64,000 bases of DNA from CAVZTX01 sp963778375 (lineage in GTDB: Bacteria > Chloroflexota > Ktedonobacteria > Ktedonobacterales > Ktedonobacteraceae). Below are positions 53,069 to 60,479 of this stretch, piece after piece. Positions within the stretch are counted from its first letter, which is position 1, and the number at the start of each line of letters is the position of its first letter. The position numbers and the translations under genes were made by a program. The stretch lies in assembly GCA_963778375.1 (NCBI GenBank), contig CAVZTX010000020.1, forward strand, positions 9,369 to 73,368. Reading direction: 5' to 3'. The notes beneath the pieces are model-generated. The model had not been told where the DNA came from. It saw nothing but the letters and a program-made list of their open reading frames with translations, and did not search any database.

Positions 53069-54478
53069 TCAGGTTCCTAAGCTATCCCTTTGATAGAGTG
53101 GTGATTTATTTGGGACATCGGGAATACCTGGGACATCAGGGACAGGTTCTGTATCTTTCTCCGGATGAGGGATTAGTGTCAGTGGTGGAATTGTCGGGGA
53201 GTGAGCGGTTGATGAATGGTTGTCGGGACATGGGACATCAGTGGAAATGGAAGACGGGGATGGAGGGTGACTGGAAGCGATCACGTGGGCACGGATGCTG
53301 GCGAGGACTTGCTCTCTGCGAGCGGGCATAACCCCAGGGGCTTCATTGGGTGTAGATGCTTCCGTTGGGACATTCGGGACAGGGACCGTCGATGAAGATG
53401 TTGAAGATGAGGAGTTGGAAGAAATGTTGGCGAGACAGGGATGGTCGGCGGTAGTGTAGAGGCCACTGGTGGGAGAAACAAGTTCGCCGGCCATCTTCAT
53501 ACGCACGAGCATTTTGCGGCCAGCTTCATAGTCGTAACTGGTACTATGCAGGATCTCTTTAATAGGACGGGGATTGGGACATTCGCGTAAGAATTGTAGG
53601 ATGGCTTGACGGTGGAGTGAGCGAATGGGGCCAGTACATAGACGATGCAGTTGAATAGGGTCAGGTGCCGGGAGCCAGGTGATGGTCAGAATATCCTTGT
53701 CAGTTGGAGTGATGGTGTAGGAAAGGGTGGGAGGAGCAGCGGATAAGGAGTGTTTTGGAGTCAGCAGCAGACAGTGACGGTCGTCACGAGGATCAGGCGC
53801 GAGCAGGAGGTGACTGCGAGCGGCTGTGAGGGCGGGGGAGACGAGGACACGCGGGCGAAGCGGGTCGGCAGGAGGACGTGCGAGTGAGTGAGTAAGCAGG
53901 ATGGCGCACTGAGTGCGTTGGGCAAGGTCAATGAGATCGGGTAAGGCACGTTGCCAGCCGGGAAAGGCACTGTAGGGGTCAAGAATGAGCAGGACGAACT
54001 GCATCTGGGTGATGAGGGTCTCTAGGAAGGGCAGGTCCTGGGTGAGAGAGAAACGATGGGTGCGTGCGGAGGCAGTGCCGGAGGGTGATGGATTGTCGAC
54101 TACCCGGCTAATAGCTATGACATGATTATCACGAGCCCCAGCGGCTTTAAGGCGGGGCAGCAGGGTGTCACGGAAGTTGTCGTGCGGGGCAATGAACAAG
54201 ACATTGCCTTGAGGACAGGCAGTGCCATCAGGGAAGGGCCGACCACTGGAGATGTGGGCCGCCAAAGTGACGGCAAAGAGAGTAGTACCACAGTTAGGAG
54301 AACCGTCCAGCAGGGTGAGTTTGCCAGAGGGAATGCGACCGGGCCACAGCCACGTAATTGGTTGAATAGCATCGGTGAGTGGGCGATGCGTTACGGAGGT
54401 AGGTTGTTGAGTAGCAGTGGGATGTTCAGTGGATGCAGATTCAGGTGAGGAGGATTGAGAGGAGTGATCAAGTGTCAT
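53069..54478 (-). CDS. RepA-like (AAA_25) ATPase paralogue with altered P-loop and C-terminal winged helix
   Basis: The 469-residue protein matches the one at 21530-22852 from end to end. ITWLWPGRIPSGKLTLLDGS leads to a P-loop GSPNCGTT where Thr replaces the catalytic Lys. LLILDPYSAFPGW is the Walker B-like strand, and QCAILLTHSLAR follows. The winged helix is HRQAILQFLRECPNPRPIKE to LVRMKMAGELVSPTS. The tail is Pro/Ser/Val-rich, with VPNVP and VPDVPGIPDVP repeats. It may load or regulate a replication protein, or bind DNA without ATP turnover. Leader and promoter resemble those of the paralogue. Confidence 0.75.
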   Translation of the reverse strand: MTLDHSSQSSSPESASTEHPTATQQPTSVTHRPLTDAIQPITWLWPGRIPSGKLTLLDGSPNCGTTLFAVTLAAHISSGRPFPDGTACPQGNVLFIAPHDNFRDTLLPRLKAAGARDNHVIAISRVVDNPSPSGTASARTHRFSLTQDLPFLETLITQMQFVLLILDPYSAFPGWQRALPDLIDLAQRTQCAILLTHSLARPPADPLRPRVLVSPALTAARSHLLLAPDPRDDRHCLLLTPKHSLSAAPPTLSYTITPTDKDILTITWLPAPDPIQLHRLCTGPIRSLHRQAILQFLRECPNPRPIKEILHSTSYDYEAGRKMLVRMKMAGELVSPTSGLYTTADHPCLANISSNSSSSTSSSTVPVPNVPTEASTPNEAPGVMPARREQVLASIRAHVIASSHPPSPSSISTDVPCPDNHSSTAHSPTIPPLTLIPHPEKDTEPVPDVPGIPDVPNKSPLYQRDSLGT

Positions 54479-54776
54479 AGCTAGAAGCCTTTCAGGAGGT
54501 GAACGAGATAGGAACAGTAGTAAGGGGAGATGCGAGAACGACCGAGGTGGGGAACATGTTCCCTTAAGAATAGTATACTACATACTATGTAAGCGAACAA
54601 GGGGCGAGAAGTGATTTAGATTTGCACACGAACTTCCACGATGTTATACTCCTTACAGAGAGCACCTTCGTATCACATAGCAAGCAGAAGTTACCACTGG
54701 AAGAGTCCAAACAACAACCATCATTTGTTTGATATGCGCAAACGACCTGTTCCGTTTGGAAGAAAGGAACCCACCA
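54479..54776. other. Divergent promoter region
   Basis: About 300 bases separate the RepA-like gene and the secreted peptidase. On the minus strand GAACAA (54595-54600) and AGTATA (54572-54577) are the complements of TTGTTC and TATACT, spaced 17 bases. The near-palindrome ATAGTATACTACATACTAT overlaps the spacer. No gene is visible. Confidence 0.5.
54572..54600 (-). promoter_or_regulatory. Promoter of the second RepA-like ATPase gene
   Basis: On the minus strand: TTGTTC, 17 bases, TATACT. The pair matches the promoter at 21377-21405 in both boxes and spacing, which suggests shared control of the two paralogues. Confidence 0.6.
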
Positions 54777-56411
54777 ATGGCCGATTTCAACCCAAAGCGT
54801 ACAATCGCCTCCTATGAGTATCTTATGAACCTGGTAATGGTGGGACTGATGGTCATCGTGATTTCGCTGATTTTACCGGTTCGGGCACTGGCAGCTACTT
54901 CTCCGTCGGTCACAGTGCCGACACTTACATGGAGCGACTGTGGAGGCGCCTTCCAGTGTGCTACCGCGATTGTCCCGCTGGACTATGACAACCCGCAAGA
55001 CGGCACGATTTCACTGGCACTAATCCGGTTGCCCGCGACAGATCAGGCAAACCGTATCGGCTCCCTGTTCACGAACCCTGGTGGGCCAGGTGGCTCAGGT
55101 GTCAACTTTATCCGTATGGATGGCATGGCATTCCCTGCAGGCATCCGCGCCCGGTTCGACATCATCGGGTTTGATCCACGCGGCGTGGGTGCCAGCACTC
55201 CGGTCCAGTGCTTCGACAGTGTAGCCGCTCAACAAGCCTTCTTCAATCAGTTCGGGCTGTTCCCGGTGGGCGACCAGGAGGAGCAGGCCTACCTCGAAGC
55301 GTACCAGCAGTTCGACCAGCAGTGTGAGCAGCGCAACGCCCGTATCCTGCCGCACCTCTCGACCGCCAACGTCGCCCGCGACATGGATCTCCTGCGTCAG
55401 GCTGTCGGCGACGCGAAGCTCAACTACTTCGGGCTTTCTTATGGCACTTACCTTGGCGAAACGTACGCCAACCTCTTCCCCAATCGGTTTCGGTCGTTGA
55501 TCCTCGACGGCGTCATTGATCCGATTGACTACTCGACCGGCCGTGACGACCAGGCGGACAGCCTTACTTCGTTCCTCCGGACGGGGAGCAACGTGGGCAC
55601 GTACCAAACCTTTCAGGCGTTTCTCGCTCAGTGCGCCGCAGTCGGTGTATCCAGATGTGCGTTCGCGGCGGACAGCGCGAAGGATACAAAAGAAAAGTTT
55701 GACGCGCTACTGCACCAGATTCTCAAGCAGCCAATAGTGGTCCAGACGAGCCAAGGCCCCGTCACTATCACCTATGCTTATACAGTCGAGTTCGTGTGGG
55801 AGTCGCTGTACAGCTCGCACGGCTGGCCCCAGCTCGCGGCCAATCTGCAGTTCCTCTTCCAACTTTCCGGCCTTCCGACTCCGCAAGCTCTGCCGCAGGC
55901 GGCACCATATCAGAACGCACGGGAGGCGCAGCTTGCCAACAACTGCGTCGACACTGCCAATCCGAGCAACCCATTCGCCTATCCCGCGATTGCTCACGAG
56001 GCCGACGAGCGGTCGCCATTCTTCGGCGCTGCGTGGACCTACGTGTCGTTCCCTTGTGCCGATTGGCCAGCACAGGACCCCGACCGCTACATAGGCCCGT
56101 GGAATCGTGACACTACAAGCCCGATCCTGCTGATTGGCGTTACCACGGACCCGGCCACGCCGTATCACGATGCGGTGTCTACCTCCCACGTGCTGGCCAA
56201 CGCCCGGCTGCTCACCCTTGACGGTTGGGGCCATACTGCCTTCTTGCAGGGCAGCACCTGTATCGACCAGTATGAGATCGCGTACCTGATCAACGGCACT
56301 CTGCCTGCACGCGGGACCACCTGCAGCCCGGATTCGCTCCCGTTCGGTCCAACTACTCAGACAATGATCCAGCAGCAAAGTGCAATGTCGTTCTTGCCCA
56401 CTCTCTTCTGA
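54777..56411 (+). CDS. Secreted alpha/beta-hydrolase peptidase (tripeptidyl aminopeptidase-like)
   Basis: The 544-residue protein starts at 54777 after AGAAAGGAACC. Residues 16-40 form a signal sequence with a probable cut after VRALAA. The catalytic parts are the oxyanion motif FTNPGGPGGSGVNF, the nucleophile Ser221 in GLSYGTYLGETY, Asp in TDPATPYHDAV and His in DGWGHTAFLQGSTC. These are the marks of the S33-type tripeptidyl aminopeptidases with a TAP-like C-terminal domain, which clip peptides outside the cell. The gene is C-rich on its coding strand although its neighbours make the + strand G-rich, which hints at later arrival. Confidence 0.88.
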   Translation: MADFNPKRTIASYEYLMNLVMVGLMVIVISLILPVRALAATSPSVTVPTLTWSDCGGAFQCATAIVPLDYDNPQDGTISLALIRLPATDQANRIGSLFTNPGGPGGSGVNFIRMDGMAFPAGIRARFDIIGFDPRGVGASTPVQCFDSVAAQQAFFNQFGLFPVGDQEEQAYLEAYQQFDQQCEQRNARILPHLSTANVARDMDLLRQAVGDAKLNYFGLSYGTYLGETYANLFPNRFRSLILDGVIDPIDYSTGRDDQADSLTSFLRTGSNVGTYQTFQAFLAQCAAVGVSRCAFAADSAKDTKEKFDALLHQILKQPIVVQTSQGPVTITYAYTVEFVWESLYSSHGWPQLAANLQFLFQLSGLPTPQALPQAAPYQNAREAQLANNCVDTANPSNPFAYPAIAHEADERSPFFGAAWTYVSFPCADWPAQDPDRYIGPWNRDTTSPILLIGVTTDPATPYHDAVSTSHVLANARLLTLDGWGHTAFLQGSTCIDQYEIAYLINGTLPARGTTCSPDSLPFGPTTQTMIQQQSAMSFLPTLF

Positions 56412-56508
56412 GAGCTGTTCATGCAGTTGTAAGATCGGCGTCACGTTCTAGATGAACCGATACGCTTCCTTCCGTGCAGATAGACAGAGAGGATGCACTT
56501 GTCTTTGT

Positions 56509-56570
56509 ACAATTATCCTGATGAGGACATCTTTTTTACAAGAAAGAGATGCTTTCACCAGGATAATTGT
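56509..56570. repeat. 62-bp fold-back element (MITE-like hairpin)
   Basis: ACAATTATCCTG (56509-56520) pairs exactly with CAGGATAATTGT (56559-56570). The inner arms (GACATCTTTTTT and AAAGAGATGC) also pair with few mismatches, so nearly the whole element is one stem. It lies between the peptidase and glycosyltransferase genes. Confidence 0.7.
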
Positions 56571-56623
56571 TAGAGGTGTTGGAGCGGTGCGCAAGAGAGT
56601 GAAACATTCATGAGGAAGAGCAG

Positions 56624-57871
56624 ATGGCAACCATCATCTTTTTTAGCCAACCATACTACGGGCACACTCATCCGACTTTGCCTGTGGTGACTGAGCTTGT
56701 TCGTCGAGGAGTACGCGTTATCTATTATTCGCTGGAGGATTTTCAAGCGACTATTGAGCAGACGGGGGCGGAATTTCGGAGTTATGGTGAGGCTTTTCCT
56801 TTTGAACATGAGCAGGCGTATGAAAATCAATTCATCTTCTATGTGCGCTTTCTTGAGATCAGCCGTCTGGTGCTTGAGTATCTACTGCCAAATATTCGCG
56901 CTGAAAAGCCTGATGCGATTATGTATGACCAACTTTGTGTCTGGGGACCCGCTATTGCTCAAGTGCTAGATGTGCCTGCGATTAGTTATATGACGATGTT
57001 TGTGATTACACCCTGGCTTGTGATGAGTGATCCGGCACAGATGCGGAATCGTCTGATTTCGGAACACCTTGTACGAAGGATTCGCGTTCTGACCAAGGAG
57101 ATCAGCGCTACTTATGGAGTGCGACGACCCAGTCTTTTTGAGATGGCGAATAATCCTGGGCAACTCAATATTGTCTTTACTTCGCGATATTTTCAGCCTA
57201 ATGGAAACGCTTTTAATAAGTCCTACAAGTTTGTCGGATCTTCCATTGTCCAGCGTGCCGATGCTCCCTCATTTCCTTATGAAGTCCTCGACAAGGATAA
57301 GCGGCTAATTTATATTTCCCTGGGTACTGTGTACAATGCACATTTGGAATTCTACCGGCGCTGTTTTGCAGCCTTTACCGGGAGTCGTTATCAGATTGTG
57401 CTCTCGGTTGGACGCAAAACGCCGATTTCTTCGCTTGGGGCTATTCCTGCGAATTTCATTGTGCGAGAGTACGTTCCACAACTGGATATTCTGCAGCGGG
57501 CGGATTTGTTCATCAGTCATGGGGGGATGAATAGTGTGAGTGAGGCACTGTATTATGGGGTGCCATTAATTGTGATTCCACAATCTGCGGATCAGCCCTG
57601 GGTGGCTAAACGGGTGATTCGGCTGGGGGCTGGTAAGATGATTAAGCGGACGCGTGTGAGTGTATGGCAGTTGCAGCGAGTTGCTGAAGAAGTGTTGACT
57701 GATGCAAAGTATGGTGAGATGAGCGAGCGCATTGGTAAGACATTGCGGGAGGCAGGGGGACCGAGCAGAGCTGTGGATGCTATTCAGAAGCTTCTGCGTA
57801 GTGTTGCGCATTATACTCCTCCTGTTCCGAATTCTTGGATGGAGATGCTTATGTATCGGATCAGTTATTGA
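56624..57871 (+). CDS. GT1-family (MGT-type) glycosyltransferase
   Basis: The 415-residue protein has the GT-B layout of UDP-sugar transferases. The N-terminal acceptor domain opens FFSQPYYGHTHPTLPVVTEL. The C-terminal donor site has YISLGTVYN, VREYVPQLDILQRADLFISH, GGMNSVSEALYYGVPLIVIP and QSADQPWVAKR. It resembles macrolide and flavonoid glycosyltransferases and may modify a lipid, antibiotic or other small molecule. Start follows a weak GGAAGAG. Its T/G-ending codons differ from the C-rich style of the first third of the window. Confidence 0.88.
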   Translation: MATIIFFSQPYYGHTHPTLPVVTELVRRGVRVIYYSLEDFQATIEQTGAEFRSYGEAFPFEHEQAYENQFIFYVRFLEISRLVLEYLLPNIRAEKPDAIMYDQLCVWGPAIAQVLDVPAISYMTMFVITPWLVMSDPAQMRNRLISEHLVRRIRVLTKEISATYGVRRPSLFEMANNPGQLNIVFTSRYFQPNGNAFNKSYKFVGSSIVQRADAPSFPYEVLDKDKRLIYISLGTVYNAHLEFYRRCFAAFTGSRYQIVLSVGRKTPISSLGAIPANFIVREYVPQLDILQRADLFISHGGMNSVSEALYYGVPLIVIPQSADQPWVAKRVIRLGAGKMIKRTRVSVWQLQRVAEEVLTDAKYGEMSERIGKTLREAGGPSRAVDAIQKLLRSVAHYTPPVPNSWMEMLMYRISY

Positions 57872-57948
57872 TGTTGGGAAAGCAAAGAGATGGTAGAATA
57901 AGTGACGGCAGCTTGAGAACCCAGGTGTGAGCGAGATGAGAAGAGATT

Positions 57949-58365
57949 ATGTCAATAGAACAGCAGAAGGTGAATGATCGCGTCATTACTGAGGTCTGGA
58001 ATCAGGGAAATCTGGAGCTACTCAATGAGTTATGCGATCCCAATTACATCTTACATGATGGGACAACAATTATTCAGGGTATTGAGGGATTTAAGCAATA
58101 TATTGAGCGAGACCATAGAGCTTTTCCTGATGTCCATTTTACGATTGAAGATAAGGTTGCAACTGGGAATAAGTTTGTGACTCGCTTTACATGTCGTGGG
58201 ACTCATCTGGGAGATCTTGCAGGTATTGCGCCAACGGGGAAGCAGATTTTCGTTTCGGGGATGATTCTGAATCGTTTTGTGGATGACAGACTGGTGGAGA
58301 GTTGGATTAATTTTGATACTTTTGGGATGATGCAGCAGCTTGGGGTGATTTCCTTAGGAGGATAA
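57949..58365 (+). CDS. SnoaL-like protein (ester cyclase family)
   Basis: The 138-residue protein has the cone-shaped SnoaL fold pattern: NDRVITEVWNQGNLELLNEL, CDPNYILHDG, GIEGFKQYIERDHRAFPDVH and GIAPTGKQIFVSGMILNRFV, ending ESWINFDTFGMMQQLG. Family members include polyketide cyclases and many proteins of unknown role. It is alone between the glycosyltransferase and HicB genes, and no polyketide genes are near. Confidence 0.85.
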   Translation: MSIEQQKVNDRVITEVWNQGNLELLNELCDPNYILHDGTTIIQGIEGFKQYIERDHRAFPDVHFTIEDKVATGNKFVTRFTCRGTHLGDLAGIAPTGKQIFVSGMILNRFVDDRLVESWINFDTFGMMQQLGVISLGG

Positions 58366-58372
58366 GAGGCCT

Positions 58373-58603
58373 ATGATGAGACGATTTACGCTTATTCTGG
58401 ATGCGGATTTTGAAGAAGGGGGATATACGGTGACGGTTCCAGCATTGTCGGGATGTATTACGCAGGGTGATACTGTCGAACAATGTATTAAGCGTGCTCG
58501 TGAGGCTATTATTGGTTATATCGAGAGTTTACGAATTGAGGGTGAGCAAATGCCGGAGGAGCATGAGTGCCTTCAGATAATTGCTGTTGATATTGAGGTA
58601 TAG
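58373..58603 (+). CDS. HicB-family antitoxin-like protein (orphan)
   Basis: The 76-residue protein has the HicB partial RNase-H fold: RRFTLILDADFEEGGYTVTV, PALSGCITQGDTVEQCIKRA and REAIIGYIESLR. HicB usually neutralises the HicA mRNA interferase encoded next to it. No HicA-like gene is seen on either side, and the next gene is leuB. No C-terminal DNA-binding domain is present. It starts 7 bases after the SnoaL stop and may be cotranscribed with it and leuB. Confidence 0.85.
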   Translation: MMRRFTLILDADFEEGGYTVTVPALSGCITQGDTVEQCIKRAREAIIGYIESLRIEGEQMPEEHECLQIIAVDIEV

Positions 58604-58627
58604 CAACGTTGTAAGGAGAAAAGATAT

Positions 58628-59722
58628 ATGGGAACTTATAATATTGCGGTGTTGCCGGGGGATGGGATTGGGCCGGAGGTGATTGAGCAGGCAATGCGTG
58701 TGCTTGAGAGGGTGGGTGAACGATATGGGCATGCGTTTGTTACCACGCGGGCAATGGTAGGGGTGGCAGCGATTGAGGCGGAGGGAGATGCTATTTCTGG
58801 TGAGACGATGGAGTTATGCCGGAATAGTGATGCCGTGTTGTTTGGGGCGGTTGGAGGGGTGCCGCGTTTTGAGGGACCAAACTCAAAGATCCAGCCGGAA
58901 CGGGCGCTTTTTCGGTTGAGGAAAGATTTGTCGCTGTTTGCTAATTTGCGACCGGTGCGGCCATTTCAGGCTCTGCTGGATGCCTCTACAATTAAGGCGG
59001 AGGTTTTGCAGGGGACGGATTTGCTAGTTGTGCGGGAGTTGACGGGGGGACTTTATTATGGCAAGCCGAGTGAGATTCGGGAGATGACGGAGGGAGCCGA
59101 GGCGGTTGATACGCTGATTTATACGGAGGCGGAGATTGAGCGGATTGTGCGAACAGGTTTTGAGTTGGCGCGAGGGAGGCGTAAGAAGTTGACTTCGGTG
59201 GATAAGGCGAATGTGCTCAGTTCGTCACGGTTGTGGCGCCGAACAGCGGATCGGGTTGCTGCTGAGTACGCAGATGTGAGTTTGGATCATTTGCTGGTGG
59301 ATACGTGTGCGATGCAATTGATCCGGCAGCCGGCCAGCTTCGATGTGATTGTGACGGAGAATATGTTTGGGGATATTCTTACAGATGAGGCAGCGATGCT
59401 AGCAGGATCGATGGGGATGCTACCGTCAGCGAGTTTGGGAACGAGACGAACTGCGTATGGTTTGTTTGGGTTGTATGAGCCGATTCATGGATCAGCTCCG
59501 GATATTGCGGGGCAGGATAAGGCAAATCCGATTGCAGCTATTTTGACGGTTGCGATGCTGCTGCGACATTCGTTAGGGCTTAAAGAGGAGGCAGAGCGGG
59601 TGGAGGCAGCAGTTGAGCAGGTCATTGAAGCGGGGTATAGGACGGAGGATTTGCGCCAGGCAGGGAAGACAGTTGTGGGAACGAGGGAGATGGGGAGGTT
59701 GATTGTGGAAGCGATTAGCTGA
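58628..59722 (+). CDS. leuB: 3-isopropylmalate dehydrogenase
   Basis: The 364-residue protein has the full beta-decarboxylating dehydrogenase pattern: VLPGDGIGPEVIEQA, LFGAVGGPP-like (LFGAVGGVPRF), LRKDLSLFANLRPVR, VVRELTGGLYYG, DKANVLSSSRLWR, NMFGDILTDEAAMLAGSMGM and the NAD loop EPIHGSAPDIAGQDKANPIA. It oxidises 3-isopropylmalate in leucine synthesis. AAGGAG lies upstream of the ATG. Other leu genes are not in the window. It ends in a clear terminator. Confidence 0.95.
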   Translation: MGTYNIAVLPGDGIGPEVIEQAMRVLERVGERYGHAFVTTRAMVGVAAIEAEGDAISGETMELCRNSDAVLFGAVGGVPRFEGPNSKIQPERALFRLRKDLSLFANLRPVRPFQALLDASTIKAEVLQGTDLLVVRELTGGLYYGKPSEIREMTEGAEAVDTLIYTEAEIERIVRTGFELARGRRKKLTSVDKANVLSSSRLWRRTADRVAAEYADVSLDHLLVDTCAMQLIRQPASFDVIVTENMFGDILTDEAAMLAGSMGMLPSASLGTRRTAYGLFGLYEPIHGSAPDIAGQDKANPIAAILTVAMLLRHSLGLKEEAERVEAAVEQVIEAGYRTEDLRQAGKTVVGTREMGRLIVEAIS

Positions 59723-59810
59723 TTTTACCAATCGGTGTCTATATAAAGAAATACTGCTTATCCTTCGGTCAATTCATGAGAGCATCCACACTGTAGCGTA
59801 ACGTTCCATG

Positions 59811-59851
59811 TGCTGTTTTCCTGTTTCATCGCAGGAGAACAGCATTTTTTT
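59811..59851 (+). terminator. Rho-independent terminator of leuB
   Basis: TGCTGTTTTCCTG pairs with CAGGAGAACAGCA around an 8-base loop, followed by seven T. It lies 90 bases after the leuB stop. Confidence 0.9.
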
Positions 59852-59889
59852 ATAAGGAACGGCACAGCCGGATGGAAAGCCCCACCCCT

Positions 59890-60055
59890 AAAATGCAAAA
59901 ATCTCCACTCACGCCGTTCAAAAATTTTTGTGGCGTTGCAGCTATCGCCGACGCGAGCGAAGGGTATACTGCATGAAACCGACGTACCCCGCTCACGTCT
60001 TCGTCTGAGTGTATCACAAAAATTTTTTCACTTCGGGGTCGTATTTTTGCATTTT
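59890..60055. repeat. 166-bp fold-back element with two nested inverted repeats
   Basis: The outer arms are AAAATGCAAAAAT (59890-59902) and ATTTTTGCATTTT (60043-60055). The inner arms are AAAAATTTTTGTG (59920-59932) and CACAAAAATTTTT (60015-60027). Further inside, GACGCGAGC pairs with GCTCACGTC. The whole unit can fold on itself and encodes nothing, like a MITE or a structured RNA. Confidence 0.7.
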
Positions 60056-60283
60056 CCACCCCAGGTGCCTCCGCTCGCTCAGAGTGCCAGCATGATATAG
60101 TTGAGCTTTTCACCAGTTCGTTGTATAATCACTTCCGTCTATGAGTGACTATCTGTACCGCTCGATCACTTCCCTCTCCTCACGATGTGCAGCAGCGCAA
60201 AGAAGCCCGCAAAAAAGTGATAGAAGAAAGCCCGGAAACTTGAGCGCGACAGTTACAAAGCCATGATGGACAGAAGACGCCGC

Positions 60284-60311
60284 TTGCAAGCAACCAGCAA
60301 TTTGGTATAAT
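60284..60311 (+). promoter_or_regulatory. Promoter of the small interrupted gene
   Basis: TTGCAA (60284-60289), 16 bases, TATAAT (60306-60311). Transcription would start about 6 bases before the ATG at 60324. Confidence 0.55.
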
Positions 60312-60323
60312 TGTTCTGCTTTT

Positions 60324-60479
60324 ATGACGGTTCGTTTGCATCGTAAACCAGTATTTACCCCTTCGCAAATAGAGCGATTATCGAACATCTTTGATAATGC
60401 CGGACAGGGTTTTTTTGTTGTATTGGTGCTCACCCCGCTTGCAGGGTTTATGCGTTCTAAGAAGGGAAAGGAAGGGTGA
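60324..60479 (+). pseudogene. Small membrane-protein gene cut by an ISAs1-family element
   Basis: The frame starts MTVRLHRKPVFTPSQIERLS, then NIFDNAGQGFFVVLVLTPL, which looks like the opening of a short membrane protein with one hydrophobic helix beginning. At 60439 the sequence turns into the left inverted repeat of the insertion element, so the last codons (AGFMRSKKGKEG) belong to the element. The missing half is not found beyond its right end, so flanking DNA was also lost. Confidence 0.6.

Noticed and set aside
56448..56830. Minus-strand frames before and inside the glycosyltransferase
   Set aside because: They fall on the fold-back element and the reverse of the glycosyltransferase, with no domain.
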